A DNA stretch of 64,000 nucleotides from Alphaproteobacteria bacterium (lineage in GTDB: Bacteria; Pseudomonadota; Alphaproteobacteria; Rhodospirillales; Rhodospirillaceae), in assembly GCA_003246625.1 (NCBI GenBank), contig QJZR01000007.1:1-64000 (forward strand). Direction: 5' to 3'. Under the pieces are notes generated by a model that worked only from the letters and a program-made list of their open reading frames with translations, had not been told where the DNA came from and ran no database searches. This document shows, piece by piece, positions 7,701 to 17,090 of this stretch; the stretch's first letter is position 1, and each line of letters opens with the position of its first letter. The position numbers and the translations under genes were made by a program.

Positions 7701-8437
7701 GACGGGTCGCTCCGCAGCGGCTGCTCGGCGCAGCCGATCGAGGCGGCGATGCGCAGGGCGGCGTCGGCGGGGTCCTTGGCCTGGCTGATCGGGCGGCCGA
7801 TCACCAGGATGTCGGCGCCCTCGCGCAGGGCCTCGGCGGGGGTCATCACCCGCTTTTGGTCGCCGGCCTCGGCCCAGTCCGGGCGGATGCCGGGGACGAT
7901 GCGCAACAGGTGGCCGAATTCCGCCTTCAGCGACTTCGCCTCGTGGGCGGAGCAGACCAGTCCGTCCAGCCCGGCCTCGGCGGCCAGGGCGGCCAGACGG
8001 TGCGCCTGGGCGGAGACGCCGCCCGGCACGCCGACCTGGGCTAGGTCGTCCGCGTCGAAGCTGGTAAGGACGGTGACGCCGATCAGTTTCGGCGGCGCCG
8101 CGTCGACGCTGTCGGCGGCGTCGCAGGCGGCCTGACGCGCCGCCTTCAGCATCGCCAGCCCGCCCGCGGTATGCAGGGTGAGATAGCGGGGGCGCAGGCG
8201 CATCACCGCCTTTACCGAGGCGGCGACGGTATTGGGGATGTCGTGCAGCTTGAGGTCGAGGAAGATGTCCTTGCCGAGGGCGGATTGCACCTCGCGCACG
8301 CCCTGCGGGCCGTTGGCGATGAAGAATTCCAGCCCCAGCTTGAGGCCGCCGACATGGGGCGAGATGCGTTCCGCCAGGGAAACGGCGGCGCCGAGGTCGG
8401 GGGTGTCGATGGCGCAGAAGATCGGGTTGCTGCTCAT
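7697..8437 (-). CDS. pyrF: Orotidine 5'-phosphate decarboxylase
   Basis: The 246-aa product catalyses the last step of UMP synthesis. The catalytic D-x-K-x-x-D stretch is seen as LDLKLHDIPNT, and the C-terminal phosphate gripper region is DILVIGRPISQAKDP. I start at the ATG at 8437 (MSSNPIFCAID) and not at 8704, because the upstream extension runs through lapA. The gene is coupled to trpF by a 4-bp overlap. Confidence 0.96.
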   Translation of the reverse strand: MSSNPIFCAIDTPDLGAAVSLAERISPHVGGLKLGLEFFIANGPQGVREVQSALGKDIFLDLKLHDIPNTVAASVKAVMRLRPRYLTLHTAGGLAMLKAARQAACDAADSVDAAPPKLIGVTVLTSFDADDLAQVGVPGGVSAQAHRLAALAAEAGLDGLVCSAHEAKSLKAEFGHLLRIVPGIRPDWAEAGDQKRVMTPAEALREGADILVIGRPISQAKDPADAALRIAASIGCAEQPLRSDPS

Positions 8438-8475
8438 CAGCGTCTCTCTTGTCGATGGCGGTCCGGCGGGGCGGG

Positions 8476-8796
8476 TCAGGCCGGGGTGTCCGGCGCGGGC
8501 AGGGCCTTGGCGGCGGGCGCGGCGCGCAGGGCCTCGACCTCCTGGGACAGGGCGCGGGCCTTGGCCTCGGCCTTGGCGGCGCGGGCGGAGGCACGGCTGC
8601 CCGCCCCCGCCCAGCCGAAGAACAATCCGACCAGCAGACCGGCGGCCAGGGCCCCCAGCACCGCCAGATAGACGCTCACGCGCACCGAGAAGGGCAACGG
8701 CCACAGGTCGAAATCGACGTCCTGGCGGTTGGCCACGGCAAAGGCGACGGCCGCGACGGCGACCGGAAGGCCGATGATCCAGGATACGATGCGCAC
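8476..8796 (-). CDS. LapA-domain (DUF1049) membrane protein
   Basis: The 106-aa product has two hydrophobic segments (about 4-20 and 42-64) separated by the motif NRQDVDFDLWPL, followed by an Ala/Glu/Lys coiled-coil tail. This architecture is that of LapA/YciS-like proteins, which in E. coli assist lipopolysaccharide assembly with LapB. Position between ihfB and pyrF is the conserved alphaproteobacterial arrangement. No lapB is in this window. Confidence 0.82.
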   Translation of the reverse strand: MRIVSWIIGLPVAVAAVAFAVANRQDVDFDLWPLPFSVRVSVYLAVLGALAAGLLVGLFFGWAGAGSRASARAAKAEAKARALSQEVEALRAAPAAKALPAPDTPA

Positions 8797-8824
8797 GATG
8801 AACTTACCTTTTTCGGTGGCGGCG

Positions 8825-9115
8825 TCAGTCGGCGGCGCCGTCGTTGATCAGGTCGCGAAGCTGCTTGCCGGTCTTGAAGTACGGCACCACCTTGGAGCCG
8901 ACGCGCACGGCGTCGCCGGTGCGCGGGTTGCGGCCGGTGCGGGCGTCGCGGGTCTTGGTCGAGAACGCGCCGAAGCCGCGCAGTTCCACCCGGTCGCCGC
9001 GGGCGAGCGCGATGGTGATTTCCTCGAAGATGGTGGCCACGATCCGCTCCACATCCCGCTGATAGAGGTGCGGGTTGCGTTCGGCCAGGCGAGCGATCAG
9101 TTCAGACTTTGTCAT
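8825..9115 (-). CDS. ihfB: Integration host factor beta subunit
   Basis: The 96-aa HU/IHF protein bends DNA as a heterodimer with IhfA. It has the DNA-binding arm GRNPRTGD and the family signature [21 protein letters not shown] at about 47-67. The order rpsA-ihfB-lapA marks it as IhfB and not HU. Confidence 0.93.
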   Translation of the reverse strand: MTKSELIARLAERNPHLYQRDVERIVATIFEEITIALARGDRVELRGFGAFSTKTRDARTGRNPRTGDAVRVGSKVVPYFKTGKQLRDLINDGAAD

Positions 9116-9324
9116 AGCGTGCGATCCCCGACGGTTCGAAGGGGGCGGTCTGCGCCCCGATGCATGCCGAAGCCTTTGATCTTCCGGGCGGAAAAATCCC
9201 CGGCCGGAGAAACCGAAAAGCCGTCCTGACGATTACGTGCCACCCAGACTGCCAGATTTCAACCCCAGCATCAAGGTTAACCCTCTCAAGGGAAAGCCTT
9301 TTTCAGAATCGTCATGGAAAATGA

Positions 9325-9354
9325 AAAACGCCGCCCGATGGGGGCGGCGTTTTC
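9325..9354. terminator. Intrinsic terminator after rpsA
   Basis: AAAACGCCGCCC and GGGGCGGCGTTTT form a strong stem around GATG. On the minus strand it ends in a T-run, 24 bp past the rpsA stop. It separates rpsA from ihfB, so ihfB probably has its own promoter in 9116-9324. Confidence 0.8.
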
Positions 9355-9377
9355 CGTGTCGCGACTCCGCGAAGGAA

Positions 9378-11084
9378 TCAGGAGTTGGCCTTCTCGTCCT
9401 GGGCCTGGCGCAGAGCGGCGCCCAGGATGTCGCCCAGCGAGGCGCCGGAGTCGGTGGAACCGTACTCGGCCATCGCCTGCTTTTCTTCTTCCATCTCGCG
9501 CGCCTTGATGGAGAGCGAGAGTTTGCGGCTCTTGCCGTCGATCTGCATGATCTTGGCGTCGAGCTTTTCGCCGACGGCGAAGCGTTCGACCCGCTGCTCG
9601 GAACGTTCGCGCGACAGGTCGCCCTTGCGGATGAAGCCGATCGCGCCGCCTTCGGCGGTGGAAACCTCAAGCCCGCCGTCGGTGACCTGGGTGACCACGC
9701 AAGTCACCACCGCGCCCTTCTTCAGGCCCTTGGTGGCGTTCTCGAAGGGGTCGTCCTTGAGCTGCTTCAGGCCGAGGCTGATGCGCTCCTTGTCGACGTC
9801 GACGTCGAGGATCTTGGCGGTGACCATGTCGCCCTTCTTGAAGGCCTTCACCGCTTCCTCGCCGCTCATCTCCCAGGAGATGTCGGAGAGGTGGACCATG
9901 CCGTCGATTTCGCCCGGCAGGCCGACGAACATACCGAATTCGGTGATGTTCTTGATCTCGCCTTCCAGGGTGGAGCCGACCGGATGGTTGGCCATGAAGT
10001 CGGTCCACGGGTTGGACAGGCACTGCTTCAGACCCAGGCTGATGCGGCGCTTGTTGGGATCGACGTCCAGCACCATGACTTCCACTTCCTGGCTGGTCGA
10101 AACGATCTTGCCGGGGTGGATGTTCTTCTTGGTCCAGGACATTTCGGAGACGTGGACGAGGCCCTCGACACCCGGCTCCAGCTCGACGAACGCGCCGTAG
10201 TCGGTGATGTTGGTGACGCGGCCGGTGAACTTGGTGCTGACCGGGTACTTGGTCTCGACGCCGGACCACGGATCGGCCTCGAGCTGCTTCATGCCCAGGC
10301 TGATGCGCTGCGTCTCGGAGTTGAAGCGGATCACCTGCACCTTGATGGTCTGGCCGATGGTCAGGGCCTCGGCCGGGTGGTTGATGCGCTTCCAGGCGAT
10401 GTCGGTGACGTGCAGCAGGCCGTCCACGCCGCCCAGGTCGACGAACGCACCGTAGTCGGTGATGTTCTTGACCACGCCGTCCAGGATCTGGCCTTCCTTC
10501 AGGTTCTCGATCAGTTCGGAACGCTGTTCGGCGCGGGTCTCTTCCAGGACCGCGCGGCGGGAGACGACGATGTTGCCGCGCGAGCGGTCCATCTTGAGGA
10601 TCTGGAAGGGCTGCGCCTGACCCATCAGCGGGCCGATGTCGCGCACCGGACGGATGTCCACCTGGCTGCCGGGCAGGAAGGCCACGGCGCCGGACAGGTC
10701 GACGGTGAAGCCGCCCTTGACGCGGCCGAAGATGACGCCGTTGACGCGCTGGTTGCCTTCGAAGGCCTTCTCCAGCTCGTTCCACGATTCTTCGCGGCGC
10801 GCCTTTTCGCGCGAGAGGACGACCAGGCCGTCGCGGTCCTCGTAACGGTCCACGAACACCTCGATGGTGTCGCCGACCTTGACCTCGGCCTTGTGGCCGA
10901 ATTCCTTAAGGGGCACACGCCCTTCGGACTTCAGGCCGACGTCGACCAGGGCGAAGTCGTTGGTGATGGTGACGATACGGCCGGTGATGACGGAGCCTTC
11001 GAGGCTCGCGTTCTTGGCGAAGGATTCTTCCAGAAGGGCGGCGAAGTTCTCGTCCGCGCCCGGGATGGCTGCGATTTCGGTCAT
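9378..11084 (-). CDS. rpsA: 30S ribosomal protein S1
   Basis: The product of about 568 aa carries six S1/OB-fold RNA-binding repeats, recognisable by recurring ITDYGAFVDL / ITEFGMFVGL stretches and RISLG(L/M)KQ ends. S1 recruits mRNA to the small subunit. I start at the second in-frame start (MTEIAAIPGADE, 11084), because AAGGAA sits about 10 bases before it; the ORF-track start is a GTG lying in front of that Shine-Dalgarno sequence. The cmk-rpsA order is conserved. Confidence 0.96.
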   Translation of the reverse strand: MTEIAAIPGADENFAALLEESFAKNASLEGSVITGRIVTITNDFALVDVGLKSEGRVPLKEFGHKAEVKVGDTIEVFVDRYEDRDGLVVLSREKARREESWNELEKAFEGNQRVNGVIFGRVKGGFTVDLSGAVAFLPGSQVDIRPVRDIGPLMGQAQPFQILKMDRSRGNIVVSRRAVLEETRAEQRSELIENLKEGQILDGVVKNITDYGAFVDLGGVDGLLHVTDIAWKRINHPAEALTIGQTIKVQVIRFNSETQRISLGMKQLEADPWSGVETKYPVSTKFTGRVTNITDYGAFVELEPGVEGLVHVSEMSWTKKNIHPGKIVSTSQEVEVMVLDVDPNKRRISLGLKQCLSNPWTDFMANHPVGSTLEGEIKNITEFGMFVGLPGEIDGMVHLSDISWEMSGEEAVKAFKKGDMVTAKILDVDVDKERISLGLKQLKDDPFENATKGLKKGAVVTCVVTQVTDGGLEVSTAEGGAIGFIRKGDLSRERSEQRVERFAVGEKLDAKIMQIDGKSRKLSLSIKAREMEEEKQAMAEYGSTDSGASLGDILGAALRQAQDEKANS

Positions 11085-11238
11085 GCCGAAAGGGTTCCTT
11101 TTCACGTGTCGCTATTCGGGCCAACCGGTTTTTCCGGCGGTCTTGCCGCGTTGGCGACCTTGTTGCACCAAAAACCGTCCCGCGGCGGGGGAAGCCCGCG
11201 CCAGGAGGCGGTTCCTCTTTCCGGATTTCTCCGGGTCT

Positions 11239-11886
11239 TCAGTCCGCGATGCGTCCGGTCCTGGAACGGAAAAGAGCGGCGGCGCGGTCGAATACCGCGT
11301 CGGCGTTCATTTCGGTGGTGTCCAGAACGATGGCGTCGTTTGCCGCGGCAAGCGGCGCCGTCTTCCGGTCACGGTCGCGTTCGTCCCGCGCGATCATGTC
11401 GGCGAGAACGCGGTCCTGTATAGCGTCGATGCCCTTGTCCTGCAACTCCAAGGTTCGCCGCCGCGCCCGTTCTTCCAGCGAGGCGGTGACGAAGATCTTG
11501 AGAGGGGCGTCCGGGCAGACCACGGTGCCGATGTCGCGGCCGTCCAAAACCGCGCCGGTGCAAGGGCTTGGCGGGTTCTTGGCGAAGTTCCTCTGGAAGT
11601 CGAGCAGGGCGGCGCGGACCGCCGGGATGGCCGCCACCTTGGAAGCGGCGTCGGCGGCGTCCTCGTCGCGCAGGCGGGGCGAATCGAGGCCGGAAACGTC
11701 CAGGGTGCGCGCCGCGTGGGTCGCCGAGGCGGGGTCGGCGGGGTCGGCGCCCATTTCCAGGACGCGCAGGCCGACGGCGCGGTACAAGGCCCCGGTGTCG
11801 AGGTAGGCAAGGTTGAATTCGCGGGCGAGGCGGCGGGCCAGGGTGCCCTTGCCCGCGCCCGCCGGTCCGTCGATGGCGACGATCAT
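11239..11886 (-). CDS. cmk: Cytidylate kinase
   Basis: The 215-aa product phosphorylates CMP and dCMP. The P-loop is GPAGAGKGT (7-15), the NMP-binding segment contains [11 protein letters not shown], and the LID-side signature is [10 protein letters not shown]. The start is ATGATCGTCGCC at 11886, overlapping the aroA stop by 4 bp; the longer ORF upstream is a shadow of aroA. Confidence 0.96.
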   Translation of the reverse strand: MIVAIDGPAGAGKGTLARRLAREFNLAYLDTGALYRAVGLRVLEMGADPADPASATHAARTLDVSGLDSPRLRDEDAADAASKVAAIPAVRAALLDFQRNFAKNPPSPCTGAVLDGRDIGTVVCPDAPLKIFVTASLEERARRRTLELQDKGIDAIQDRVLADMIARDERDRDRKTAPLAAANDAIVLDTTEMNADAVFDRAAALFRSRTGRIAD

Positions 11887-13241
11887 GTCAGGCTCATTCC
11901 CAATCGGTTCATCAGCGGCACGAAGCCGGGAAAGCTGGTGTCGACGGCGCGGATGTCGTCGATCGCCACCGGGGCATCGCCGACCGCGCCGAGGACCAGG
12001 AAGGACATCGCGATGCGGTGGTCCAGGTTGGCGGCGATCGTCGCGCCGCCCCGGGGCGGGCGGCCGGTGCCGTGCACCAGGATGTCGTCGCCCGCCGCCT
12101 CGACCTTGGCGCCGCAGGCGGCAAGGCCGGAAAGGACGGCGTCGAAGCGGTTGCTTTCCTTCACCCGCAGCTCGGCCAGGCCGCGCATCCGCGTGGTGCC
12201 GGTGGCGCAGGCGGCGGCGACCGCCAGGATCGGGTATTCGTCGATCATGCTGGGGGCGCGTTCCGGCGGCACGTCGACGCCGACCAGGGCGGAGGCGCGG
12301 ACGCGCAGGTCGGCGACCGGTTCGCCGGCGATTTCGCGGGGATTTTCCAGGACGATGTCGGCGCCCATCTCGGCCAGGGTGTCGAACAGGCCGAAGCGCA
12401 GGGGGTTGGTGCCGACCTCGGGCAGAAGAATCTCGGACCCCGGCACCAAAAGCGCCGCCACCGCGGGAAAGGCGGCGGAGGAGGGGTCGGCGGGCACCGT
12501 CACCGCGCGGGCGGAGAGGCGCGGCTGGCCGGTCAGGCGGATGACGCGGCCGCCGTCGGCGGTTTCCTCCACCGACAGTTCGGCGCCGAAGCCCTTGAGC
12601 ATGCGCTCGGTGTGGTCGCGGGTGGCCACCGGCTCGATCACCGTGGTCACGCCGGGGGTGTTCAATCCGGCCAGCAGCACCGCCGACTTCACCTGGGCGG
12701 AGGCGACCGGAACCGTGTACGACACCGGCACCGGCGTCGGGTTGCCGGAGATCGCCAGCGGCAGGCGGCCGCCCTCGCGCCCCATGAAGGTGGCGCCGAA
12801 CAGGGACAGGGGCGCGATCACCCGGTTCATCGGGCGGCGGCGCAGGCTGGCGTCGCCGGTGAAGATGGCGGTGATCGGGTGGGTGGCGACCAGCCCCATG
12901 ACCAGGCGCACGCCGGTTCCGGCGTTGCCCATGTCGATCACGTCGGCGGGTTCGGCCAAGCCGCCGACGCCGACGCCGTCCACCGTCCAGGCGCCGTCGG
13001 CGGCGCGTTCGACGGTGGCCCCCATGGCGCGCATCGCGGCGGCGGTGCGCAGCACGTCCTCGCCTTCCAGCAGGCCGGTGACGCGCGAACGGCCGACCGC
13101 CAGAGCGCCGAACATCAGGGCGCGGTGGGAAATCGATTTGTCGCCGGGAACCCGGGCCGTGCCGGACAGCGCGCGGGCACGCGACGAGGCCGCCGGAATC
13201 GGCGCGTCGGACGGCACGGAAATCTCGGTCTTCTGCGTCAT
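11883..13241 (-). CDS. aroA: 3-phosphoshikimate 1-carboxyvinyltransferase (EPSP synthase)
   Basis: The 452-aa product joins PEP to shikimate 3-phosphate in aromatic amino acid synthesis. Signatures are [16 protein letters not shown] (about 34-49), [18 protein letters not shown], and the catalytic-Asp region [14 protein letters not shown]. The GNAGT motif with Ala is typical of class II-like bacterial enzymes. I start at [12 protein letters not shown] (13241); the ORF track runs further upstream through the divergent intergenic region. It heads the aroA-cmk pair, and trpA/B/F lie downstream, so aromatic pathway genes are clustered. Confidence 0.96.
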   Translation of the reverse strand: MTQKTEISVPSDAPIPAASSRARALSGTARVPGDKSISHRALMFGALAVGRSRVTGLLEGEDVLRTAAAMRAMGATVERAADGAWTVDGVGVGGLAEPADVIDMGNAGTGVRLVMGLVATHPITAIFTGDASLRRRPMNRVIAPLSLFGATFMGREGGRLPLAISGNPTPVPVSYTVPVASAQVKSAVLLAGLNTPGVTTVIEPVATRDHTERMLKGFGAELSVEETADGGRVIRLTGQPRLSARAVTVPADPSSAAFPAVAALLVPGSEILLPEVGTNPLRFGLFDTLAEMGADIVLENPREIAGEPVADLRVRASALVGVDVPPERAPSMIDEYPILAVAAACATGTTRMRGLAELRVKESNRFDAVLSGLAACGAKVEAAGDDILVHGTGRPPRGGATIAANLDHRIAMSFLVLGAVGDAPVAIDDIRAVDTSFPGFVPLMNRLGMSLT

Positions 13242-13499
13242 GCGCGGGTCCTGCTCGCGGGGAAAAACGGTCCTCGTCGTACCACACTTGGCGGGGGCGC
13301 GTACAGAACCTCGCTTTCCCCCTCTTTTGCGGATGTGGGCATTCATGATATGGGGGATTCCAGGGACGCGCGCGTCGTCCGATAAAACGCTTTGACAGCG
13401 AAACCGCTTCATGGCAAATGCGCGGCCAGTGCAGACGAAACCGACAGCGCGGCGTCCGCGAAAGGCGGAGCCGGACAACGCCGGGAGGGAGAAGAAACG

Positions 13500-13838
13500 A
13501 TGACGAAACCGGAATGGGGCGGTAAACGGACCTGCCTGAATTGCGGCACCCGTTTCTACGACATGCAGCGCAGCCCGATCGTCTGCCCGAAATGCGGCAG
13601 CGAGAACGCCCCCGACGCGGTGGCGAAGGTGCGGCGCTCGGTGAAGAAGGCGGCCCCCCACCCGGTGGCGGAGCCGAAACCGAAGGCGGTGCCGGTCAAC
13701 GACGAGGACGTTCTGGACGACGTCGAGGTCGACGACGACGAGACCGACGACGCGCTGATCGAGGATGCCTCCGACCTGGCCGAGGACGACGACATGTCCG
13801 AGGTGATGGAGCACCTGGGCTCGGCGGACGAAGAATAA
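13500..13838 (+). CDS. FYDLN-acid (TIGR02300) family protein
   Basis: The 112-aa product has a zinc-ribbon-like N-terminus ([22 protein letters not shown], cysteines in two CXXC pairs), a Lys/Pro-rich middle and a very acidic C-terminus with runs of Asp and Glu. This is the alphaproteobacterial TIGR02300 family, of unknown function, often encoded opposite aroA as here. I start at ATGACGAAACCGGAA (13500), preceded by GGGAGGGAGAAG; the ORF-track start at 13392 adds a low-complexity leader. Confidence 0.88.
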   Translation: MTKPEWGGKRTCLNCGTRFYDMQRSPIVCPKCGSENAPDAVAKVRRSVKKAAPHPVAEPKPKAVPVNDEDVLDDVEVDDDETDDALIEDASDLAEDDDMSEVMEHLGSADEE

Positions 13839-13948
13839 ATTTCCGGCATCCGCCGCGAATTTTTTTGTTGCGAAGGCGCGAACGACAGACTACCTTGCGC
13901 CACCCATGACCGACCGGGCCCGCGCGGGCCCGCCGGTTCCCAGGTTTC

Positions 13949-14024
<76 letters not shown>

Positions 14025-14027
14025 TCG

Positions 14028-14054
14028 AAACCCGCCGCCTAAAGCGGCGGGTTT
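14028..14054 (+). terminator. Intrinsic terminator of tRNA-Ala
   Basis: AAACCCGCCGC, a short CTAAA loop and GCGGCGGGTTT form a stem directly after the tRNA, ending in a T-run. Confidence 0.85.
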
Positions 14055-14124
14055 CGTCGTGTCTGGGGCGATTTTCGCCGCCACGAGTTGTTTTCCTCCG
14101 AAAACCCTCCCGGAAGGGGCGAGC

Positions 14125-15597
14125 ATGCCGGATGCCACCCTACAGTCTTTGTTTCCGCGCCAGCCGCGCCGCATCTGGCGCGTCTACCTTTTGATCCTGG
14201 TCGGCGGGCTTCTGCTTTCGACGGCGTTCTACGTGTTCGGCATCCGCCCCCTGGACGACCGCGTGCGGATGCTGCACGCCGAGCGCATCGCCCACGACTT
14301 CGGCGATGTGGGGCGGGCCTTCGACGGCATCGTGGCGCGGCACCTCGGCCTCGCCGAACAGGTGGCCAGCCGCACGGCGATCCGGCAGCGGCAGGCCGAC
14401 TTCCTGCAAGGGCGGGAAAGCCTGGACGATCTGGCCGCCTTCGCCCTGCCCAAGCTGGCCGACGCGCTGAAGGCCAACGCCGAGATCGTCGGCATTGTCC
14501 GTCACGACCCGTCGGGCCGCCGCCTGTTCGCGGTGGGCGAGGAGATTCCGGCGGCGTTGTCCGCCGCGTGCCGCCCGGGGGAGGAAGACCGCGCCCGGCC
14601 TCTGCCCCTGCTGCGGACCGAGGGGCAGAGGCGTTTCGCCTATTGTTCGCCGATTCGGGACGACCGTCATGGCCTGGTCGGCTTCGACGTGGTGGTGGCC
14701 GACGACGTGGCGGTGCAGGCCCTGGTCGATACCCACACCGGAGAGGTGATCGTCTATGCCCTGGGCCTGGACGGCGGGGAGTTGGCGTTCCGTCCGGCGG
14801 TGGGTGGCGACGCGGCGATGCGGGCGGTCCGGCGCGCCGACGCGTCCACGCCCGGGTTGACCGTGCTGCGGGCGCCGACGCGGGTTCCCGGCCTGTCGTT
14901 GTGCTCGGTGGTGGATCAGGCGCGCTTTTTCGCGCCGCAGCGCGAACAGAGCCGCCTGCTGCTGTTGACCCTGGCGGTGGCGGCGGCGGCGATTCTGGCG
15001 TTGTCCGTGGTTTTGATGCGGCCGATCATCCGTTCCCTGCTCGACGAACAGCACCTGATCGAGATGGCGTCCTTCGACCGGCTGACCGGCCTGTTGAACT
15101 GGGGCACCTTCCATCGGGTTCTCGACCACGAATTCGCCCGCGCGCAGCGGTATCGGCGCCCCCTGTCGCTGATCATGTTCGACATCGACCACTTCAAGCG
15201 GGTCAACGACACCTACGGCCATCCGGTGGGGGACGAGGTGTTGCGCGCGATCGGACGGACCTGTTCGGGGCTGTTCCGCCAGACCGACTCCTGGGCCCGT
15301 TACGGCGGCGAGGAGTTCATGGCGGTTCTGCCGGAAACCCAGGAACCCTACGCGGAGTCCCTGGCCGACCGCCTGCGCCAGCACATCGCGGCGAATCCCA
15401 TCGCCACCGCGGCGGGGATGCTGTCGGTGACGGTCAGCGCCGGGGTTCTGTCCTGCCGTCCGGGGGTCGACGGCCTCGACAAGGTGGCGATCGTCGCCGA
15501 GGTGGACAAGGCGCTTTACGCCAGCAAGGAAGCCGGGCGCAACCGCGTCACCGTGGCGGTTCTCACAGGCCGGACTGATACTTCACCGCCAGGGTGA
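14125..15597 (+). CDS. Membrane-anchored diguanylate cyclase (GGDEF)
   Basis: The 490-aa product has a transmembrane helix at about 17-38, a periplasmic sensory domain to about 270, a second helix near 275-297, and a C-terminal GGDEF domain with the active-site GGEEF at 394-398. The inhibitory-site motif RxxD (R385-x-x-D388) lies five residues before it. It should make cyclic di-GMP with product inhibition, tuned by a periplasmic signal. I start at MPDATLQSLF (14125), as upstream codons run through the tRNA. Its 3' end overlaps the convergent tonB gene by 35 bp. Confidence 0.93.
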   Translation: MPDATLQSLFPRQPRRIWRVYLLILVGGLLLSTAFYVFGIRPLDDRVRMLHAERIAHDFGDVGRAFDGIVARHLGLAEQVASRTAIRQRQADFLQGRESLDDLAAFALPKLADALKANAEIVGIVRHDPSGRRLFAVGEEIPAALSAACRPGEEDRARPLPLLRTEGQRRFAYCSPIRDDRHGLVGFDVVVADDVAVQALVDTHTGEVIVYALGLDGGELAFRPAVGGDAAMRAVRRADASTPGLTVLRAPTRVPGLSLCSVVDQARFFAPQREQSRLLLLTLAVAAAAILALSVVLMRPIIRSLLDEQHLIEMASFDRLTGLLNWGTFHRVLDHEFARAQRYRRPLSLIMFDIDHFKRVNDTYGHPVGDEVLRAIGRTCSGLFRQTDSWARYGGEEFMAVLPETQEPYAESLADRLRQHIAANPIATAAGMLSVTVSAGVLSCRPGVDGLDKVAIVAEVDKALYASKEAGRNRVTVAVLTGRTDTSPPG

Positions 15598-16075
15598 CGA
15601 CCAGCGCGCCGTCGCCCAGGATGCGCGGCCGCGCCACGCTGCCCGAGGCGGCGTGCACCGCGGCGTCGGCGTCGGCGTCGAGCCCGGCGTCCCCCGATCC
15701 GCGAAGCATGGCGATGGCGGCGAAGCGGCCGTCGCCGTCGATGACGATGCGGAACAGGGCGTTGCCGATCAGGCGGCGGCCCGTGCCGCCGACGCGGCGG
15801 CGGGCGTGCACCGATTCGGAGACCAGATCGAGATAGTGGCTGAGGGCGGCGCGGCGGCGGTCGGCGGCGGCGTCCTGCGGCGTGGCGGGCGGGGCCTGTT
15901 CCAGGATGATCGGCGCGGCCAGGCTGACCCCGGTCTCGGGGCCCGCGATGTCGACCACCGCGGCGTCGTCGCCCGGCGCGGCGGCGGGCGGTTCGGGGCG
16001 CCAGCCGCTTAACCCCGCCCAATGCAGGGCGACCGACAGCGCCACCGCGGTGGCGATGCGTTCGCCGTCGGTCAC
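15563..16075 (-). CDS. TonB-like protein
   Basis: The 170-aa product has an N-terminal hydrophobic segment (about 7-25), a Pro/Ala-rich linker (PEPPAAAPGDD) and a C-terminal TonB-type domain (ARRRVGGTGRRLIGNALFRIVIDGDGRF... then LVVTLAVKYQ). It follows exbB and exbD, so it should transmit energy from the ExbBD motor to an outer-membrane receptor. It is shorter than E. coli TonB (239 aa) and lacks a long Pro-rich rod. No TonB-dependent receptor is in this window. The start overlaps the exbD stop. Confidence 0.8.
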   Translation of the reverse strand: MTDGERIATAVALSVALHWAGLSGWRPEPPAAAPGDDAAVVDIAGPETGVSLAAPIILEQAPPATPQDAAADRRRAALSHYLDLVSESVHARRRVGGTGRRLIGNALFRIVIDGDGRFAAIAMLRGSGDAGLDADADAAVHAASGSVARPRILGDGALVVTLAVKYQSGL

Positions 16076-16488
16076 GGCTTTTCTCCGCCCGCGGGGGCGG
16101 GGTCGGCGGCGATCACCAAGCGGTCGCCGCCGCTGTCGCGGATGGCGCTGACCGTGGCCATGAAGTCGCCGACCGAGGCGCCGCGGTCGGGAATCAGCAG
16201 GATCTGCCGGTTGCGGTCCAAGGCGTTGGCGCGGATCAGGAAGGTGACGTCGCGCAGGGTGACCGGCTGGCCGTCGTGGCGCAGGCTGCCGTCGGCGGCC
16301 AGCAGGATTTCCAGGGGCTTGCCGGCATAGGCGCGGGCGGCCGACGACTTCGGCAGGCGCAGGTCGACGCCGTGGATGGCGAAGGCGGCGGCGATGACGA
16401 AGAAGATCAAGAGGATGAAGACGACGTCGAGCAGCGGCGTGACGTCGGGCAGGGGGCTTTCGCGGCGGCGGCGGGAAAGCGGAATCAT
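16072..16488 (-). CDS. exbD: ExbD-type biopolymer transport protein
   Basis: The 138-aa product has one transmembrane helix at about 17-40 (LDVVFILLIFFVIAAAF), preceded by PLPDVTPLLDVVF, which carries the conserved proton-path Asp (LLDVVF). The periplasmic C-terminal domain follows. I start at MIPLSRRRRESP (16488), which overlaps the exbB stop by 4 bp; the ORF-track version is extended into exbB. Confidence 0.93.
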   Translation of the reverse strand: MIPLSRRRRESPLPDVTPLLDVVFILLIFFVIAAAFAIHGVDLRLPKSSAARAYAGKPLEILLAADGSLRHDGQPVTLRDVTFLIRANALDRNRQILLIPDRGASVGDFMATVSAIRDSGGDRLVIAADPAPAGGEKP

Positions 16489-17090
16489 GGCGTGGCGGCG
16501 TCCTTGCGCCGGACCAGGCTCAGGTTGGCGATGCGCCCCAGGGCGAAGGCGACGGCGTCCTCGCGGCGCAGGAAGGCCTGATGCGCCGCCACCGCCGGAA
16601 TCGCGATGATCAGCCCGGCGGCGGTGGTCAAGAGCGCCTGCCAGATGCCGTCGGCCAGCATCGTCATGTCGATGGCACCCTGCTGCGACGAGGACAGGCG
16701 GGAAAACGTCTGGATCATCCCGAACACCGTGCCCAGCAGGCCGAGCAGCGGCGACACCCGTCCCGCCACCGCCAGCAGGCCGAGACGGCGGTCGAGGCCG
16801 CGCACCGCTTCCTCGATGCGGACGGCGGCGGCGCGTTCGCGGGTTTCGGCGTCGCCGTCGGCGGTCAGGGCCTCGACCAGGGGCGGCAGTGCCGGAAAGG
16901 GCGTGGCCAGACCGCGCGCCGCCTCGGCGTCGCCGGTCTTCAGGGCGTCCAGCAGGGCGCCCTCGGACGCCGCGTCGGGCAGGCGGAAGGTGGAAAACGC
17001 GATGGCGCGGTCCAGCAGGATCGCCAGCGTCGCCACCGACAACGCCAGCAACGGCCACATCAGCAGGCCGCCTTGTTCCATCCAGATCAT
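16485..17090 (-). CDS. exbB: ExbB/MotA-TolQ-family proton channel protein
   Basis: The 201-aa product has three transmembrane segments; the family hallmark LLGLLGTVFGMIQTF lies near 110-125 and the C-terminal ALLTTAAGLIIAIPAV near 155-170. I start at MIWMEQGGLL (17090), which overlaps the upstream CobW-like gene stop (ATGA). The four-gene chain cobW-exbB-exbD-tonB is tightly coupled, tying the motor to the metal-GTPase cluster. Confidence 0.92.
   Translation of the reverse strand: MIWMEQGGLLMWPLLALSVATLAILLDRAIAFSTFRLPDAASEGALLDALKTGDAEAARGLATPFPALPPLVEALTADGDAETRERAAAVRIEEAVRGLDRRLGLLAVAGRVSPLLGLLGTVFGMIQTFSRLSSSQQGAIDMTMLADGIWQALLTTAAGLIIAIPAVAAHQAFLRREDAVAFALGRIANLSLVRRKDAATP

Noticed and set aside
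9237-11423. 728-aa plus-strand ORF
   Set aside because: It is the antisense shadow of rpsA; the minus-strand frame encodes clear S1 repeats, and this frame has no recognisable motif.
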